Below the pieces are notes generated by a model that saw only the letters and a list, made by a program, of their open reading frames with translations, was not told the origin of the DNA and searched no databases. A program made the translations under genes and the position numbers. DNA of 64,000 nt from Frigidibacter sp. (GTDB lineage: Bacteria > Pseudomonadota > Alphaproteobacteria > Rhodobacterales > Rhodobacteraceae): the NCBI RefSeq assembly GCF_030695035.1, contig NZ_JAUYTT010000012.1:186001-250000 (forward strand), read 5' to 3'. Below are positions 1 through 9,250 of this stretch, piece by piece; within the stretch, counting starts at the first letter, position 1, and every line of letters starts with the position of its first letter.

Positions 1-38
1 GGGACCAGATCAAGGACAGCCGCAACTTCCGTGACTGA
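1..38 (+). CDS. J-domain (DnaJ-like) protein, C-terminal end only
   Basis: Only the last eleven codons are in the window, in the frame beginning at base 3: DQIKDSRNFRD then TGA at 36-38. From memory, the J-domain protein that precedes cobS in Rhodobacterales ends in this way. The identification rests on that tail and on the position 200 bp upstream of cobS. The body of the gene lies outside the window and no domain can be seen here. Confidence 0.6.
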   Translation, partial: DQIKDSRNFRD

Positions 39-238
39 CCCACCTCCCCGGGGCGGCACCCTGCCCCGGCCATTCACCGCCGCTGCAGCGCAGCCCTCGC
101 CCTTGCACCCCCCGCCGATATGTTCCATCAATCCGGGGATCACCGCGCCCCCGGGGCGTTCGAGGGCCGCGTGCGCGCGGGCAAGACAGCGCCACCCGGC
201 GCAACTGACAAAAGCGCCAGCTGGCGCAAGGGGCAATG
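39..238. promoter_or_regulatory. cobS upstream region with a 14-bp palindrome beside the ribosome binding site
   Basis: This 200-bp gap holds no gene. A perfect palindrome GCGCCAGCTGGCGC lies at 214-227 and is followed directly by AAGGGG (228-233), the likely Shine-Dalgarno sequence of cobS. A stem there could influence access to the start. I see no convincing -35/-10 pair. Confidence 0.4.
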
Positions 239-1225
239 ATGGCGGACGGAATGCTGGACAAGAACGCGAAACCCACCGAAGACATCTCGGTCCGCGAGGT
301 CTTCGGGATCGACACCGACATGAAGGTGCGCGGCTTCCCCGAGCGCTCGGAGCGGGTGCCGGATATCGACAGCACCTACAAGTTCGACCCCGACACCACG
401 CTCGCGATTCTGGCCGGCTTTGCCTATAACCGCCGGGTGATGATCCAAGGCTATCACGGCACCGGGAAATCCAGCCATATCGAGCAGGTGGCGGCGCGGC
501 TGAACTGGCCCTGCGTGCGCGTGAACCTCGACAGCCACGTCTCCCGGATCGACCTCATCGGCAAGGACGCGATCAAGCTGGTCGATGGCAAGCAGGTGAC
601 GGTGTTCCACGAAGGCATCCTGCCCTGGGCCCTGCGCAACCCCACCGCCATCGTCTTCGACGAATACGATGCCGGCCGCGCCGACGTGATGTTCGTGATC
701 CAGCGCGTGCTGGAGGCCGATGGCAAGCTGACGCTGCTCGACCAGAACGAGATCATCACCCCGCACCCGTCCTTCCGCCTGTTTGCCACCGCCAACACCG
801 TCGGCCTTGGCGATACCACCGGGCTCTACCACGGCACCCAGCAGATCAACCAGGGCCAGATGGACCGCTGGAGCCTTGTCTCCACGCTCAACTACCTGTC
901 GCACGACGCCGAGGCGGCCATCGTCCTCGCGAAGAACCCGACCTACAACACCGAGAAGGGCCGGCGCGAGATCAGCCAGATGGTCACCGTCGCCGACCTG
1001 ACCCGCACCGCCTTCATGAACGGCGACCTCTCCACCGTCATGTCGCCGCGCACCGTCATCACCTGGGCGCAGAACACACAGATCTTCCGCAATACGGGCT
1101 ATGCCTTCCGGCTGACCTTCCTGAACAAATGTGACGAGCTGGAGCGGCAGACCGTGGCCGAATTCTACCAGCGCTGCTTTGCCGAGGAACTGCCGGAATC
1201 GGCGGCAAGCCAGAGCATCCGCTAA
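239..1225 (+). CDS. cobS: Aerobic cobaltochelatase subunit CobS
   Basis: CobS is the AAA+ ATPase subunit of the CobNST complex, which inserts Co(II) into hydrogenobyrinic acid a,c-diamide in the oxygen-dependent cobalamin pathway (family knowledge). The 328-residue product shows a Walker A motif (GYHGTGKSS, about residues 71-79) and a Walker B motif (IVFDEYD, about 138-144). The opening [19 protein letters not shown] and the length fit the family. Two ATGs stand in tandem at 236 and 239; the second is better spaced from AAGGGG, so I chose 239. cobT follows after 66 bp and cobN is not in the window. Confidence 0.96.
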   Translation: MADGMLDKNAKPTEDISVREVFGIDTDMKVRGFPERSERVPDIDSTYKFDPDTTLAILAGFAYNRRVMIQGYHGTGKSSHIEQVAARLNWPCVRVNLDSHVSRIDLIGKDAIKLVDGKQVTVFHEGILPWALRNPTAIVFDEYDAGRADVMFVIQRVLEADGKLTLLDQNEIITPHPSFRLFATANTVGLGDTTGLYHGTQQINQGQMDRWSLVSTLNYLSHDAEAAIVLAKNPTYNTEKGRREISQMVTVADLTRTAFMNGDLSTVMSPRTVITWAQNTQIFRNTGYAFRLTFLNKCDELERQTVAEFYQRCFAEELPESAASQSIR

Positions 1226-1237
1226 GGGCAAACGTAT

Positions 1238-1263
1238 GTATGGAAACCATACAGGTTCCATAC
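1238..1263. repeat. GTATGGAA hairpin between cobS and cobT (copy 1 of a two-copy motif)
   Basis: GTATGGAAACC (1238-1248) pairs with GGTTCCATAC (1254-1263) with one bulged base, between the cobS stop and the cobT ribosome binding site. The reverse complement of 1231-1278 aligns without gaps over about 31 positions to 23235-23266, with roughly 26 matches by eye. It could be an mRNA stability or translation element, or a protein binding site. Confidence 0.55.
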
Positions 1264-1291
1264 GCTTTCCATATGCGCTGGAGGCGCCGAA

Positions 1292-3172
1292 ATGAAACCT
1301 TCGGACAACCCGGCAGACCCGTTCAAGAAGGCCCTCGCCGAGGCAACCCGGACGATGGCCGACGACCGCGATATCGCCGTCAGCTTCTCGGTCGATCCTC
1401 CGGGCATGACCGCGGAAACCATTCGCCTGCCGCAGGTCAGCCGCCGGATGACGCAAGACGAGGTGCTGCTGGCCCGCGGCACCGCGGACGCCTTCGCGCT
1501 GCGCCGCCGCCACCATGACGATGGCGTCGCCGCCCGCTATGCCCCGCAAGGCCAGATGGCGCGCGACCTTTATGAGGCGATGGAGAATGCCCGCTGCGAG
1601 GCTGTCGGCGCCCGCGATATGCCCGGAACCCTCGGAAATATCGACGCAAAAATCGCACATGAGGCGGATCGCAAGGGCTATGGCCAGATCCGCGCCGCCG
1701 CCGATGCGCCGCTGGCGCAGGCCGCCGGCTACCTCGTGCGGCACCTTGCAACGGGCCGCGACCTGCCCGCCTCGGCCGCCAATGTCATGGAGCTCTGGCG
1801 CCCCTTCATCGAACAGCAGGCCGCCGGCACGCTGGACGGTCTGAACGGCAGCCTGTCGGATCAGGCCGCCTTCGCGCGGCTGGCGCGTCAGGTCATCTCC
1901 GACCTCGGCTATGGCGACCAGCTTGGCGATGACCCCGACGCCGACCAGGACGAGGACGCCGACCAGCCCGGCGAAGACCAGGACCCCGACACTGGCGACA
2001 GCCAGCAATCGGATGAGCAAGACCCCGAAGACAGCGACGCCTCGCCCGAGCGCAGCCAGGAACAGCAGCAAGACGCCAGCCAGGCCCAGGTCAGCATGGA
2101 TGACATGGCCGACATGGAGGATGGCGACGAGGCAGAGATGCCTGATGGCGACGCCCCGATGGAGCCGCCGCCCCCTGCCCCCTACTCGGCGGCGGACCCG
2201 AACTACACCGTCTATGCAACGGATTTCGATGAGGAAATCCGCGCCGAAGACCTTGCCGAACCGGCAGAGCTGGAACGGCTGCGCGCCTATCTCGACCAGC
2301 AGCTGGAGCCCTTGAAGGGCGCCGTCAGCCGCCTTGCCAACAAGCTGCAACGCCGCCTTCAGGCCCAGCAGAACCGCAGCTGGGAGTTCGATCTGGAGGA
2401 AGGCGTGCTCGACGCCGGCCGCCTTGCGCGCGTCGTGGCGAACCCCACTACGCCGCTGTCCTTCAAGATCGAGAAGGACACCGAGTTCCGCGATACCGTC
2501 GTGACCCTGCTGCTCGACAACTCCGGCTCGATGCGCGGCCGCCCGATCTCCATCGCCGCGATCTGCGCCGATGTGCTGGCGCGGACGCTGGAGCGCTGCC
2601 AGGTGAAGGTGGAAATCCTGGGCTTCACCACCCGCGCCTGGAAGGGCGGCCAAAGCCGCGAGCGCTGGCTGGCCAATGGCCGCCCGCAGCAGCCCGGCCG
2701 CCTCAACGACCTGCGCCACATCATCTACAAATCCGCCGACGCGCCCTGGCGGCGGACGCGGCCCAATCTCGGGCTGATGATGAAAGAGGGGCTGCTCAAG
2801 GAAAACATCGACGGCGAGGCACTGGAATGGGCGCACCGCCGGATGATCGGCCGCCCCGAAGTGCGCAAGATCCTGATGGTGATTTCCGATGGCGCGCCGG
2901 TCGATGACTCGACGCTCTCGGTCAACCCCGCGAATTATCTGGAAAAACACCTGCGCGACGTGATCGCCATGGTCGAAAAGCGCCGGGCGGTGGAGTTGAT
3001 CGCCATCGGCATCGGCCATGACGTCACCCGCTACTACCAGCGCGCCGTGACCATCACCGATGTGGAACAGCTGGCCGGCGCGATGACCGAACAGCTCGCA
3101 GGTCTCTTCGACAGCGACCCGCGCGCCCGGGCAAGGGTGATGGGCATCAAGCGCTATGCAGGCGGGCGGTAG
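1292..3172 (+). CDS. cobT: Aerobic cobaltochelatase subunit CobT
   Basis: CobT (626 residues) is the von Willebrand A-domain partner of the CobS ATPase and acts as the chaperone-like ring driving CobN. The N-terminal third is helical. Residues about 206-330 form a long Asp/Glu/Gln-rich low-complexity stretch typical of CobT. The C-terminal vWA domain carries the MIDAS motif DNSGS at about 409-413. The start follows GGAGG eight bases upstream. The stop codon abuts the ATG of the next gene without spacing, suggesting one transcript. Confidence 0.96.
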   Translation: MKPSDNPADPFKKALAEATRTMADDRDIAVSFSVDPPGMTAETIRLPQVSRRMTQDEVLLARGTADAFALRRRHHDDGVAARYAPQGQMARDLYEAMENARCEAVGARDMPGTLGNIDAKIAHEADRKGYGQIRAAADAPLAQAAGYLVRHLATGRDLPASAANVMELWRPFIEQQAAGTLDGLNGSLSDQAAFARLARQVISDLGYGDQLGDDPDADQDEDADQPGEDQDPDTGDSQQSDEQDPEDSDASPERSQEQQQDASQAQVSMDDMADMEDGDEAEMPDGDAPMEPPPPAPYSAADPNYTVYATDFDEEIRAEDLAEPAELERLRAYLDQQLEPLKGAVSRLANKLQRRLQAQQNRSWEFDLEEGVLDAGRLARVVANPTTPLSFKIEKDTEFRDTVVTLLLDNSGSMRGRPISIAAICADVLARTLERCQVKVEILGFTTRAWKGGQSRERWLANGRPQQPGRLNDLRHIIYKSADAPWRRTRPNLGLMMKEGLLKENIDGEALEWAHRRMIGRPEVRKILMVISDGAPVDDSTLSVNPANYLEKHLRDVIAMVEKRRAVELIAIGIGHDVTRYYQRAVTITDVEQLAGAMTEQLAGLFDSDPRARARVMGIKRYAGGR

Positions 3173-4987
3173 ATGTTCCAGAGCTTCGACGCCCCCACCC
3201 GCCCCGAGGACGGCCCGCCGCGCCTTGCCGCCCTGCGCGCCCATCTGGCGGCCAAGGGGCTGGACGGCTTCCTCGTGCCCCGCGCCGATGCCTGGCAGGG
3301 CGAGTATGTCAGCCCGCATGATGAGCGGCTGTCATGGCTGACCGGCTTCACCGGCTCGGCTGGGTTCTGCATCGTGCTGCCGGAGGTGGCGGGCGTGTTC
3401 ATCGACGGGCGCTACCGCGTTCAGGTGAAGGCGCAGGTGGATCTGGCGGCCTTCACGCCGGTGAACTGGCCAGAGACGCGGGCCGCTGACTGGCTGCGCC
3501 AGAAGCTGTCGGCGGATGCCACCATCGGCTTCGATCCGTGGCTGCATACTCCAAAGGAAATCAAGGAGTTGGAGGCCGGACTTAAAGGAACCGCGATCCG
3601 GCTGGTGCCGGTGGCGAATGCGGTGGATGCTGTTTGGCTGGATCAGCCCGCCCCGGCTTGCGGTAAGATCGCCTTGCAACCGCTGGAATTTGCTGGCGAA
3701 AGCGCCGAGGACAAGCTGGCGCGGATTGCCGCGATCCTGCGCGACGCCGGGCAAGAGGCGGCGGTGCTGACAGCGCCCGACTCCATCTCATGGCTGCTGA
3801 ACATCCGTGGGTCGGACGTGCCGAAAAACCCGGTGGTTCAAGCCTTTGCGATCCTGTCTTCACGTGGCAAGCTCGACCTTTTCATCGACCCCGCCAAGCT
3901 GGACGGCATCCCCCTTCCCGCCACCGTCCGCTGCCACCGCCCGGATGCCCTGCGCGCCGCGCTGCAGGGGCTGACGGGGCCGGTGCGGATCGACCCGGCA
4001 AGCGTGCCGGTCTGGGTGGTGCATGAGTTGCAAGAGGCCGGGCGGCTGCAAGGCGACGGCATCCCCGTTGCCCATGCCGATGACCCCTGCCTGCTGCCCA
4101 AGGCCCGCAAGAATGCCGCCGAGATCGCCGCGACCTCCGAGGCGCATCTGCGCGACGGGGCGGCGATGGTGGAGTTCCTGGCTTGGCTGGATGCCGAGGC
4201 GCCGAAGGGTCAACTCACCGAGATTGCGGTTGTTACCGCGCTGGAAGGCTTTCGCCGCGCCACCAATGCCCTGCGCGACATCAGCTTTGACACGATCTGC
4301 GGTGCCGGGCCGAACGGGGCCATCGTGCATTACCGCGTGACCACCGGCACCGACCGCCCGGTGCGGCCGGGCGAGCTGCTGCTGGTCGATTCCGGCGGGC
4401 AGTACGTGGATGGCACCACCGACATCACCCGCACCGTCGCGGTAGGCGAGGTCGGCGCGCTGGAGCGCGAGTGCTTCACCCGCGTGCTGCAAGGCATGAT
4501 AGCCATCAGCCGCCTGCGCTGGCCGGTGGGCCGCGCCGGGCGCGATCTGGAGGCGGTGGCGCGTTATCCGCAATGGCTGGCGGGGATGGATTATGACCAC
4601 GGCACCGGGCATGGCGTCGGCGCGTACCTCTCGGTGCATGAGGGTCCGGCGCGGCTCAGCCGCCTGTCCGAGGTGCCGCTGGAGCCGGGGATGATCCTGT
4701 CGAACGAGCCGGGCTATTACCGCGAGGGCGCCTTCGGCATCCGCATCGAGAATCTGGTGGTGGTGCAACAGGCCGCTTCCCTGCCCGGCGCCGATGACCG
4801 CGCGATGCTGGCCTTCCGCACGCTGACCTGGGTGCCGATCGACCGGCGGCTGATCGTCGCAGAGATGCTGGCACCGGGCGAGCGGAAGTGGCTGAACGCC
4901 TATCACGCCGAGGTGGCGGAGCGGATCGCGCCGCGGGTGACGGACGCGGCCCGCGCGTGGCTGAAGGCCGCAACCGCGCCGATCTGA
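3173..4987 (+). CDS. Aminopeptidase P family protein (M24B, Xaa-Pro aminopeptidase)
   Basis: This 604-residue protein has the three-domain form of large aminopeptidase P, which removes an N-terminal residue preceding proline. The pita-bread domain lies at about 315-550, with metal ligands visible as Asp in LLVDSGG (about 405), Asp in GTTDIT (about 416), His in GTGHGVG (about 478), Glu in LSNEPGYY (about 510) and Glu in IRIENL (about 525). Two creatinase-like N-terminal domains precede it. The gene starts immediately after the cobT stop (TAG-ATG), which indicates translational coupling, although a direct role in cobalamin synthesis is not implied. Confidence 0.92.
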   Translation: MFQSFDAPTRPEDGPPRLAALRAHLAAKGLDGFLVPRADAWQGEYVSPHDERLSWLTGFTGSAGFCIVLPEVAGVFIDGRYRVQVKAQVDLAAFTPVNWPETRAADWLRQKLSADATIGFDPWLHTPKEIKELEAGLKGTAIRLVPVANAVDAVWLDQPAPACGKIALQPLEFAGESAEDKLARIAAILRDAGQEAAVLTAPDSISWLLNIRGSDVPKNPVVQAFAILSSRGKLDLFIDPAKLDGIPLPATVRCHRPDALRAALQGLTGPVRIDPASVPVWVVHELQEAGRLQGDGIPVAHADDPCLLPKARKNAAEIAATSEAHLRDGAAMVEFLAWLDAEAPKGQLTEIAVVTALEGFRRATNALRDISFDTICGAGPNGAIVHYRVTTGTDRPVRPGELLLVDSGGQYVDGTTDITRTVAVGEVGALERECFTRVLQGMIAISRLRWPVGRAGRDLEAVARYPQWLAGMDYDHGTGHGVGAYLSVHEGPARLSRLSEVPLEPGMILSNEPGYYREGAFGIRIENLVVVQQAASLPGADDRAMLAFRTLTWVPIDRRLIVAEMLAPGERKWLNAYHAEVAERIAPRVTDAARAWLKAATAPI

Positions 4988-5050
4988 CGCAAGCCTGTTA
5001 CAAAGGCGCTACGATACTGTCCGCTGGGGCAAGTCACTGGGGGACCGACG

Positions 5051-5392
5051 ATGAACAGCCAGATCTATATCCGCAAGCTGCCGGGCACACTCGTCGTGCG
5101 CGCCGGGGGTGCCGTCCTTGGCGAGAGCGACGCCGCGCTGGAGCTGACCGAGGGCACGCTGCCGCCGGTGATCTATTTCCCGCGGGACGATCTGGCGATG
5201 GCGTTTCTGGATGGCTCTGCCCGCCGCAGCAGCTGCCCGCGCAAGGGCGAGGCGGAGTATTTCACCATCGCGCTGAACAGCGGCGAGTTGCCCGATGCCG
5301 GCTGGAGCTATCCTGCGCCGCTGGCCGAGGCGGAGCGCATCGCCGGTCATGTCGCCTTCGACACCGGCCGGGTGACGGTGGAGCGGGTTTAA
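5051..5392 (+). CDS. DUF427 domain-containing protein
   Basis: The 113-residue product matches my recollection of DUF427: a compact beta-rich fold with a conserved region around VIYFPRDDL and a downstream CPRKGEAEYF segment. The function of the family is not established. There is no signal peptide or membrane segment. It stands alone, 63 bp after the aminopeptidase gene. Confidence 0.85.
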   Translation: MNSQIYIRKLPGTLVVRAGGAVLGESDAALELTEGTLPPVIYFPRDDLAMAFLDGSARRSSCPRKGEAEYFTIALNSGELPDAGWSYPAPLAEAERIAGHVAFDTGRVTVERV

Positions 5393-5512
5393 GGCGAGAC
5401 CCGCCTGTTTCCGGCGCGATCAGGCGGCTTGCCAGTGGCAAGCCGACCGCGACGGTTGCCCGGAGGCGGAAGCCGCAGGGCAAGGGGGGTGAAGCTTGGT
5501 CCGGAGGGTGCC

Positions 5513-5602
5513 AAATTCTGCTGGGACCGCCCGGGTGGGCACGAATGTGCCCGCCCTGGGGGGGCGGGCACAGCAGAATTTCGTCGACGGCCGAAATTCT
5601 GC
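5513..5602. repeat. Competing nested inverted repeats built from AAATTCTGC
   Basis: The unit AAATTCTGC occurs at 5513-5521 and 5594-5602, and inverted at 5573-5581. AAATTCTGCTG (5513-5523) can pair perfectly with CAGCAGAATTT (5571-5581), enclosing a GC hairpin GGGTGGGCAC/GTGCCCGCCC. Alternatively GCAGAATTTCG (5573-5583) pairs with CGAAATTCTGC (5592-5602). The two folds share the middle copy and exclude each other. The AT-rich arms stand out from the GC-rich surroundings. The remainder of the 345-bp gap (5393-5737) holds no gene; a weak GC hairpin lies near 5660-5690. Confidence 0.7.
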
Positions 5603-5737
5603 ACGGCAACCGTGGCCCGCGAGAGCCAAAGATGAGCGCAGGGCAGTTTCACGCCGAGACCCCCTCCGCCGCACCAGCGGGGGCTTTTCCCGGCCCCGCC
5701 GCGGCCCTAATGTCGCCTCCCGGAAGCCGAGGATGCC

Positions 5738-7123
5738 ATGACCCTGAATGACGCGCTGGACCCGTTGAAACTGCTGCTGGGGGACCGGCTGAGCCTGACC
5801 TCGGCCATGCGCGAACAGCACGGCGCCAATGAGAGCTATTTCCCGCAGATGCTGCCCGATGCGGTGGCCTTCCCCGAAACCACGGCCGAGGTGGCCGAGA
5901 TCGTGCGGATCTGTGCGGCAAACGGAGTGCCGATCACGCCTTGGGGCGCGGGCACCTCGCTGGAGGGGCACGCACTGGCGGCGCAGGGCGGGATCAGCCT
6001 CGACATGACGCGCATGGCGGCGGTGCTGGAGGTGCTGGCCGATGACATGCTGGTGGTGGTGCAACCGGGGATCACCCGAGAGGCGCTGAACACGCACCTG
6101 CGCGACACGGGCCTGTTCTTCCCCATCGACCCCGGCGCCAATGCGACCCTTGGCGGCATGGCCGCGACCCGGGCCAGCGGCACCACGGCGGTGCGCTATG
6201 GCACGATGCGCGACAATGTGCTGGCGGCCGAAGTGGTGCTGGCCGATGGGCGGGTGATCCGCACCGGAACCCGCGCTCGCAAATCCTCGGCCGGGTATGA
6301 CCTGACCGGGCTGTTCGTCGGCTCCGAAGGCACACTTGGGGTGATGACCGAGCTGACGCTGAAGCTGCATGGGCAGCCCGAAGCGGTCAGCGCAGCGGTC
6401 TGCGCCTTTGCCGACCTGGCGGCGGCGGTGGATACCGTGATCTCCACCATCCAGATGGGCATTCCGATTGCGCGGATCGAGTTCGTCGATGCGGCGACAG
6501 CGGCGGCCTTCAACGCCTATGCGGGGGCCGACCTGCCGGAGCTGCCGCATCTGATGGTGGAGTTCCACGGCACCGAGGCCGGGGTGCGCGAACAGGCGAC
6601 GCGCTTCGGCGAGATCGTGGCAGAGCTGGGGGGCGCGGATTTCGCCTGGGCCGACCTGCCCGAGGACCGCTCTCGCCTGTGGAAGATGCGGCACGGGGCC
6701 TATCCGGCCTGCCTGGCGCTGCGCCCGGGCAGCATGGGAGTGGTCACGGATATCTGCGTGCCGATCTCGCGCCTTGCGGAAGCAGTGGAGGAGACGCGCA
6801 AGGACATCGCAGCGCAGGGGATGATCGGGCCGATCCTTGGCCATGTCGGCGACGGCAATTTCCACGCGATCCTGCTGGTGGACCGCAACGATCCCGAGGA
6901 GCTGACCCGCGCCAAGTGGATCGCGGCGCGGATGGCGGCGCGGGCGCACCGGATGGGCGGCACCATGACCGGCGAGCACGGCGTGGGCATGGGCAAGCGC
7001 CATCTGATGCGGGATGAGCATGGCGCGGGCTGGGAGGTGATGGGCGCGATCAAGGCGGCGCTGGATCCCTTGGGCATCCTCAACCCCGGCAAGATCGTGC
7101 CCGATACTGGGGAACGGCCATGA
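5738..7123 (+). CDS. FAD-linked oxidase, D-lactate dehydrogenase (cytochrome)-like
   Basis: The 461-residue protein belongs to the FAD_binding_4/FAD-oxidase_C (GlcD/DLD) family, which oxidises 2-hydroxyacids such as D-lactate or glycolate. Visible landmarks are PWGAGTSLEGH, about residues 67-77 (FAD pyrophosphate region), ATLGGMAATRASGTTAVRYG, about 135-154, and GEHGVGMGKRHLM, about 410-422, the C-terminal flavin/metal site. There is no transmembrane helix. The substrate cannot be fixed from sequence; D-lactate is the best guess. It overlaps the next gene by 4 bp (ATGA). Confidence 0.88.
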   Translation: MTLNDALDPLKLLLGDRLSLTSAMREQHGANESYFPQMLPDAVAFPETTAEVAEIVRICAANGVPITPWGAGTSLEGHALAAQGGISLDMTRMAAVLEVLADDMLVVVQPGITREALNTHLRDTGLFFPIDPGANATLGGMAATRASGTTAVRYGTMRDNVLAAEVVLADGRVIRTGTRARKSSAGYDLTGLFVGSEGTLGVMTELTLKLHGQPEAVSAAVCAFADLAAAVDTVISTIQMGIPIARIEFVDAATAAAFNAYAGADLPELPHLMVEFHGTEAGVREQATRFGEIVAELGGADFAWADLPEDRSRLWKMRHGAYPACLALRPGSMGVVTDICVPISRLAEAVEETRKDIAAQGMIGPILGHVGDGNFHAILLVDRNDPEELTRAKWIAARMAARAHRMGGTMTGEHGVGMGKRHLMRDEHGAGWEVMGAIKAALDPLGILNPGKIVPDTGERP

Positions 7124-7509
7124 GCTTCGGCACGCCCGACCAGTTCTCGCGCGCCTTCTCGCTGGCCTGGGGCAGCCGGGATGTGGGCACGCTGGCGGCG
7201 ATGTTCGCCGAGGATGCGGATCTGCTGACGCTGACCGGAGCCTGGGCCGAGGGGCGCAAGGCGATCGCCGATGTGCTGGCGGGAGAGCTGGCGGGGGCCT
7301 TCGCCCGCGCCAAGCTGGTGACGGGGCGCACCAAGCTGCGGGGCCTTGGGACGGGGGGCGCGGTGCTGATGCAGCGCTTCGTGCTGTCGGGCATCCGCCA
7401 TGCGGATGGCAGCGATGCGGGGCGTGTGGGGGCGGTGCTGAACGCGGTGATGGTGGCGGGGGAGGACGGCTGGGAGGTCGTGTCGGCGAGCTTTACCGTG
7501 GAGGGGTGA
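7120..7509 (+). CDS. NTF2/SnoaL-like (SgcJ/EcaC-type) protein
   Basis: This 129-residue protein has the cone-shaped NTF2-like pattern: an N-terminal helix (FSRAFSLAWGSRDVGTLAAM), a polar AEDADLLTLTGAWAEGRKAI segment and a C-terminal beta-sheet ending in WEVVSASFTVEG. Members bind small ligands or act as simple isomerases; the role here is unknown. Translation is probably coupled to the FAD oxidase through the ATGA overlap, suggesting a related task. Confidence 0.75.
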   Translation: MSFGTPDQFSRAFSLAWGSRDVGTLAAMFAEDADLLTLTGAWAEGRKAIADVLAGELAGAFARAKLVTGRTKLRGLGTGGAVLMQRFVLSGIRHADGSDAGRVGAVLNAVMVAGEDGWEVVSASFTVEG

Positions 7510-7523
7510 GGCTGGGCTGGCTG

Positions 7524-7577
7524 CCGGGGGCGCGGCCCCCGGACCCCCGGGATACTTTTGCCAAAACGAATGGGAAG
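7524..7577 (+). repeat. Terminator-like repeat R1 (GC hairpin plus GATACTTTTG tail)
   Basis: CCGGGGGC (7524-7531) pairs with GCCCCCGG (7535-7542) and is followed by ACCCCCGGGATACTTTTGCC and CGAATGGGAAG. It lies between the convergent NTF2-like gene and recN, oriented as a terminator for the former. Five related copies occur at 23.3, 30.9, 34.1, 44.9 and 45.9 kb. Confidence 0.6.
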
Positions 7578-7583
7578 AGGGCG

Positions 7584-9233
7584 CTAGCCGTCCAGAAGCG
7601 CGCGGGCGGCATCGCGGGCGGCGTCGGTGACGCTTTCGCCGGCGAGCATCCGGGCCAGTTCGTCCACGCGGTCTGACGGCGACAGCGGCACGACGCTGGA
7701 GGTGGTGACCTCGCCCGTCACGCGCTTTTCCACCCGCCAATGCTGCGCGCCCTTGGCTGCGACCTGGGGGGAGTGGGTGACGACCAGCACCTGCGCGCCC
7801 TCGGCGAGGCGGGCGAGGCGGCGGCCGACGGCATCGGCGGTGGCGCCGCCGACGCCGCGGTCGATCTCGTCGAAGATCATCGTGACGGCATCGGCGCCTT
7901 GGGCGAGGCAGACCTTCAGCGCCAGCAGGAAGCGCGACAGCTCGCCGCCCGAGGCGATGCGGTTCAGCGGCCCTGCGGGCGCGCCGGGGTTGGTGGCGAC
8001 GGTGAAGGCGACGGCGTCGCGGCCTTCGGGGCCCGCGTCTCCGGGCGTCACGTCGGTGCGGAAGACGGCGCGTTCCATCTTCAGCGGGCCAAGCTCGGCG
8101 GCCATGGCCAGATCGAGCCGGCCAGAGGCCTCGCGCCGCGCCTCGGTCAGGGCGGCGGCGGCACTGTCATAGGCGGCGGTGGCGGCGGCGACCTCGGCGG
8201 AGAGCGCGCGCAGGTTGCCCTCGCCGCCGTCGATGGCGGAGAGGCGCGTGCGCAGGTCGCCGGCGAAGCCGCCCAGATCATCGGCGAGAACCCCGTGCTT
8301 GCGGGCGAGGGCGCGGATGGCGAAGAGGCGTTCTTCGGCGGCCTCCAGTTCGGCGGGGTCAAAGCTGAGGGCGTCCAGCGCCTCCTCTACCCCCTGCGCG
8401 GCCTCGGCCAGTTCGATGGTCGCGCGGGTCAGTGCCGCCATGGGCGCGTCAAGCCGGCCGTCGGCAGCCTCTGCGGCGCCATCGAGCCAGCGGGAGGCGT
8501 CGCGCATCAGGCCTTCGGCGCCGTCATTGCCAAGGGCGTGGAGGGCGCGCAGCACATCCTCGCGGATGCGGGCGGCGCCCTGCATGGCGCGGCGGCGGGT
8601 GTCGAGGCTGGCTTCCTCGCCGGGCTGGGTGCCCAGCTTGTCGAGCTCGGTCACGGCATGGCGCAGGTAGTCTTCCTCGCCCTTCGCGGCGGCCAGTGCC
8701 GCCTCGGCGGCGGCCATGCGCTTGCGGGCGGCGGCGAGGGCGGACCATGCGGCGCGGGTGGCGGCGCGCAGCGGCTCGGTGGCGGCGAAACTGTCCAGCA
8801 GGCTACGGTGGCCGCGCGGGTCCAAGAGGCCGCGGTCGTCGTGCTGGCCGTGGAGTTCGACCAGCGTGTCCGACAGCGCGCGCAACACCTCGCCGCTGGT
8901 GCGGCGGTCGTTGATATAGGCGGTCTTGCGACCATCGGCGGCGTTCACCCGGCGCAGGATCAGCTCATCCTCGGGCGCCAGCCCCGCCTCTTCCAGCACG
9001 GCGCGGGCGGCATGGCCGGGCGGCAGGTCGAACACGGCGGTCACCTCGCCTTGCGCAGCGCCGGCGCGCACCAGTTCCGCGCGGCCGCGCCAGCCCAGAA
9101 CAAAGCCAAGCGCATCGAGAAGGATGGATTTCCCCGCCCCCGTCTCACCCGTCAGCACATTGAGGCCTGGATGAAAATCGAGCGACAGGCGCTCGATGAT
9201 CAACATGTCACGGATGTCGAGGCTGCGCAGCAT
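7584..9233 (-). CDS. recN: DNA repair protein RecN
   Basis: RecN is an SMC-like ATPase that acts early in double-strand break repair. The product (549 residues from the chosen start MLRSLDIRDM) has Walker A GETGAGKS near residue 30, a long central coiled-coil rich in Ala/Glu/Arg, the ABC signature ASGGELSRF in the C-terminal third, and Walker B TMIFDEIDRGVGG. A longer frame reaches 9260, but 9233 is preceded by GGAGGG at proper spacing and gives the family N-terminus. It lies 17 bp after bamD on the same strand. Confidence 0.95.
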   Translation of the reverse strand: MLRSLDIRDMLIIERLSLDFHPGLNVLTGETGAGKSILLDALGFVLGWRGRAELVRAGAAQGEVTAVFDLPPGHAARAVLEEAGLAPEDELILRRVNAADGRKTAYINDRRTSGEVLRALSDTLVELHGQHDDRGLLDPRGHRSLLDSFAATEPLRAATRAAWSALAAARKRMAAAEAALAAAKGEEDYLRHAVTELDKLGTQPGEEASLDTRRRAMQGAARIREDVLRALHALGNDGAEGLMRDASRWLDGAAEAADGRLDAPMAALTRATIELAEAAQGVEEALDALSFDPAELEAAEERLFAIRALARKHGVLADDLGGFAGDLRTRLSAIDGGEGNLRALSAEVAAATAAYDSAAAALTEARREASGRLDLAMAAELGPLKMERAVFRTDVTPGDAGPEGRDAVAFTVATNPGAPAGPLNRIASGGELSRFLLALKVCLAQGADAVTMIFDEIDRGVGGATADAVGRRLARLAEGAQVLVVTHSPQVAAKGAQHWRVEKRVTGEVTTSSVVPLSPSDRVDELARMLAGESVTDAARDAARALLDG

Positions 9234-9250
9234 CGACCCGGCCCTCCGGC

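Noticed and set aside
140-3319. A 1059-codon open frame on the minus strand across cobS and cobT
   Set aside because: It is antisense to two well-conserved genes, its product is low-complexity Gly/Ala/Arg/His-rich, and long shadow frames are expected at this GC content.
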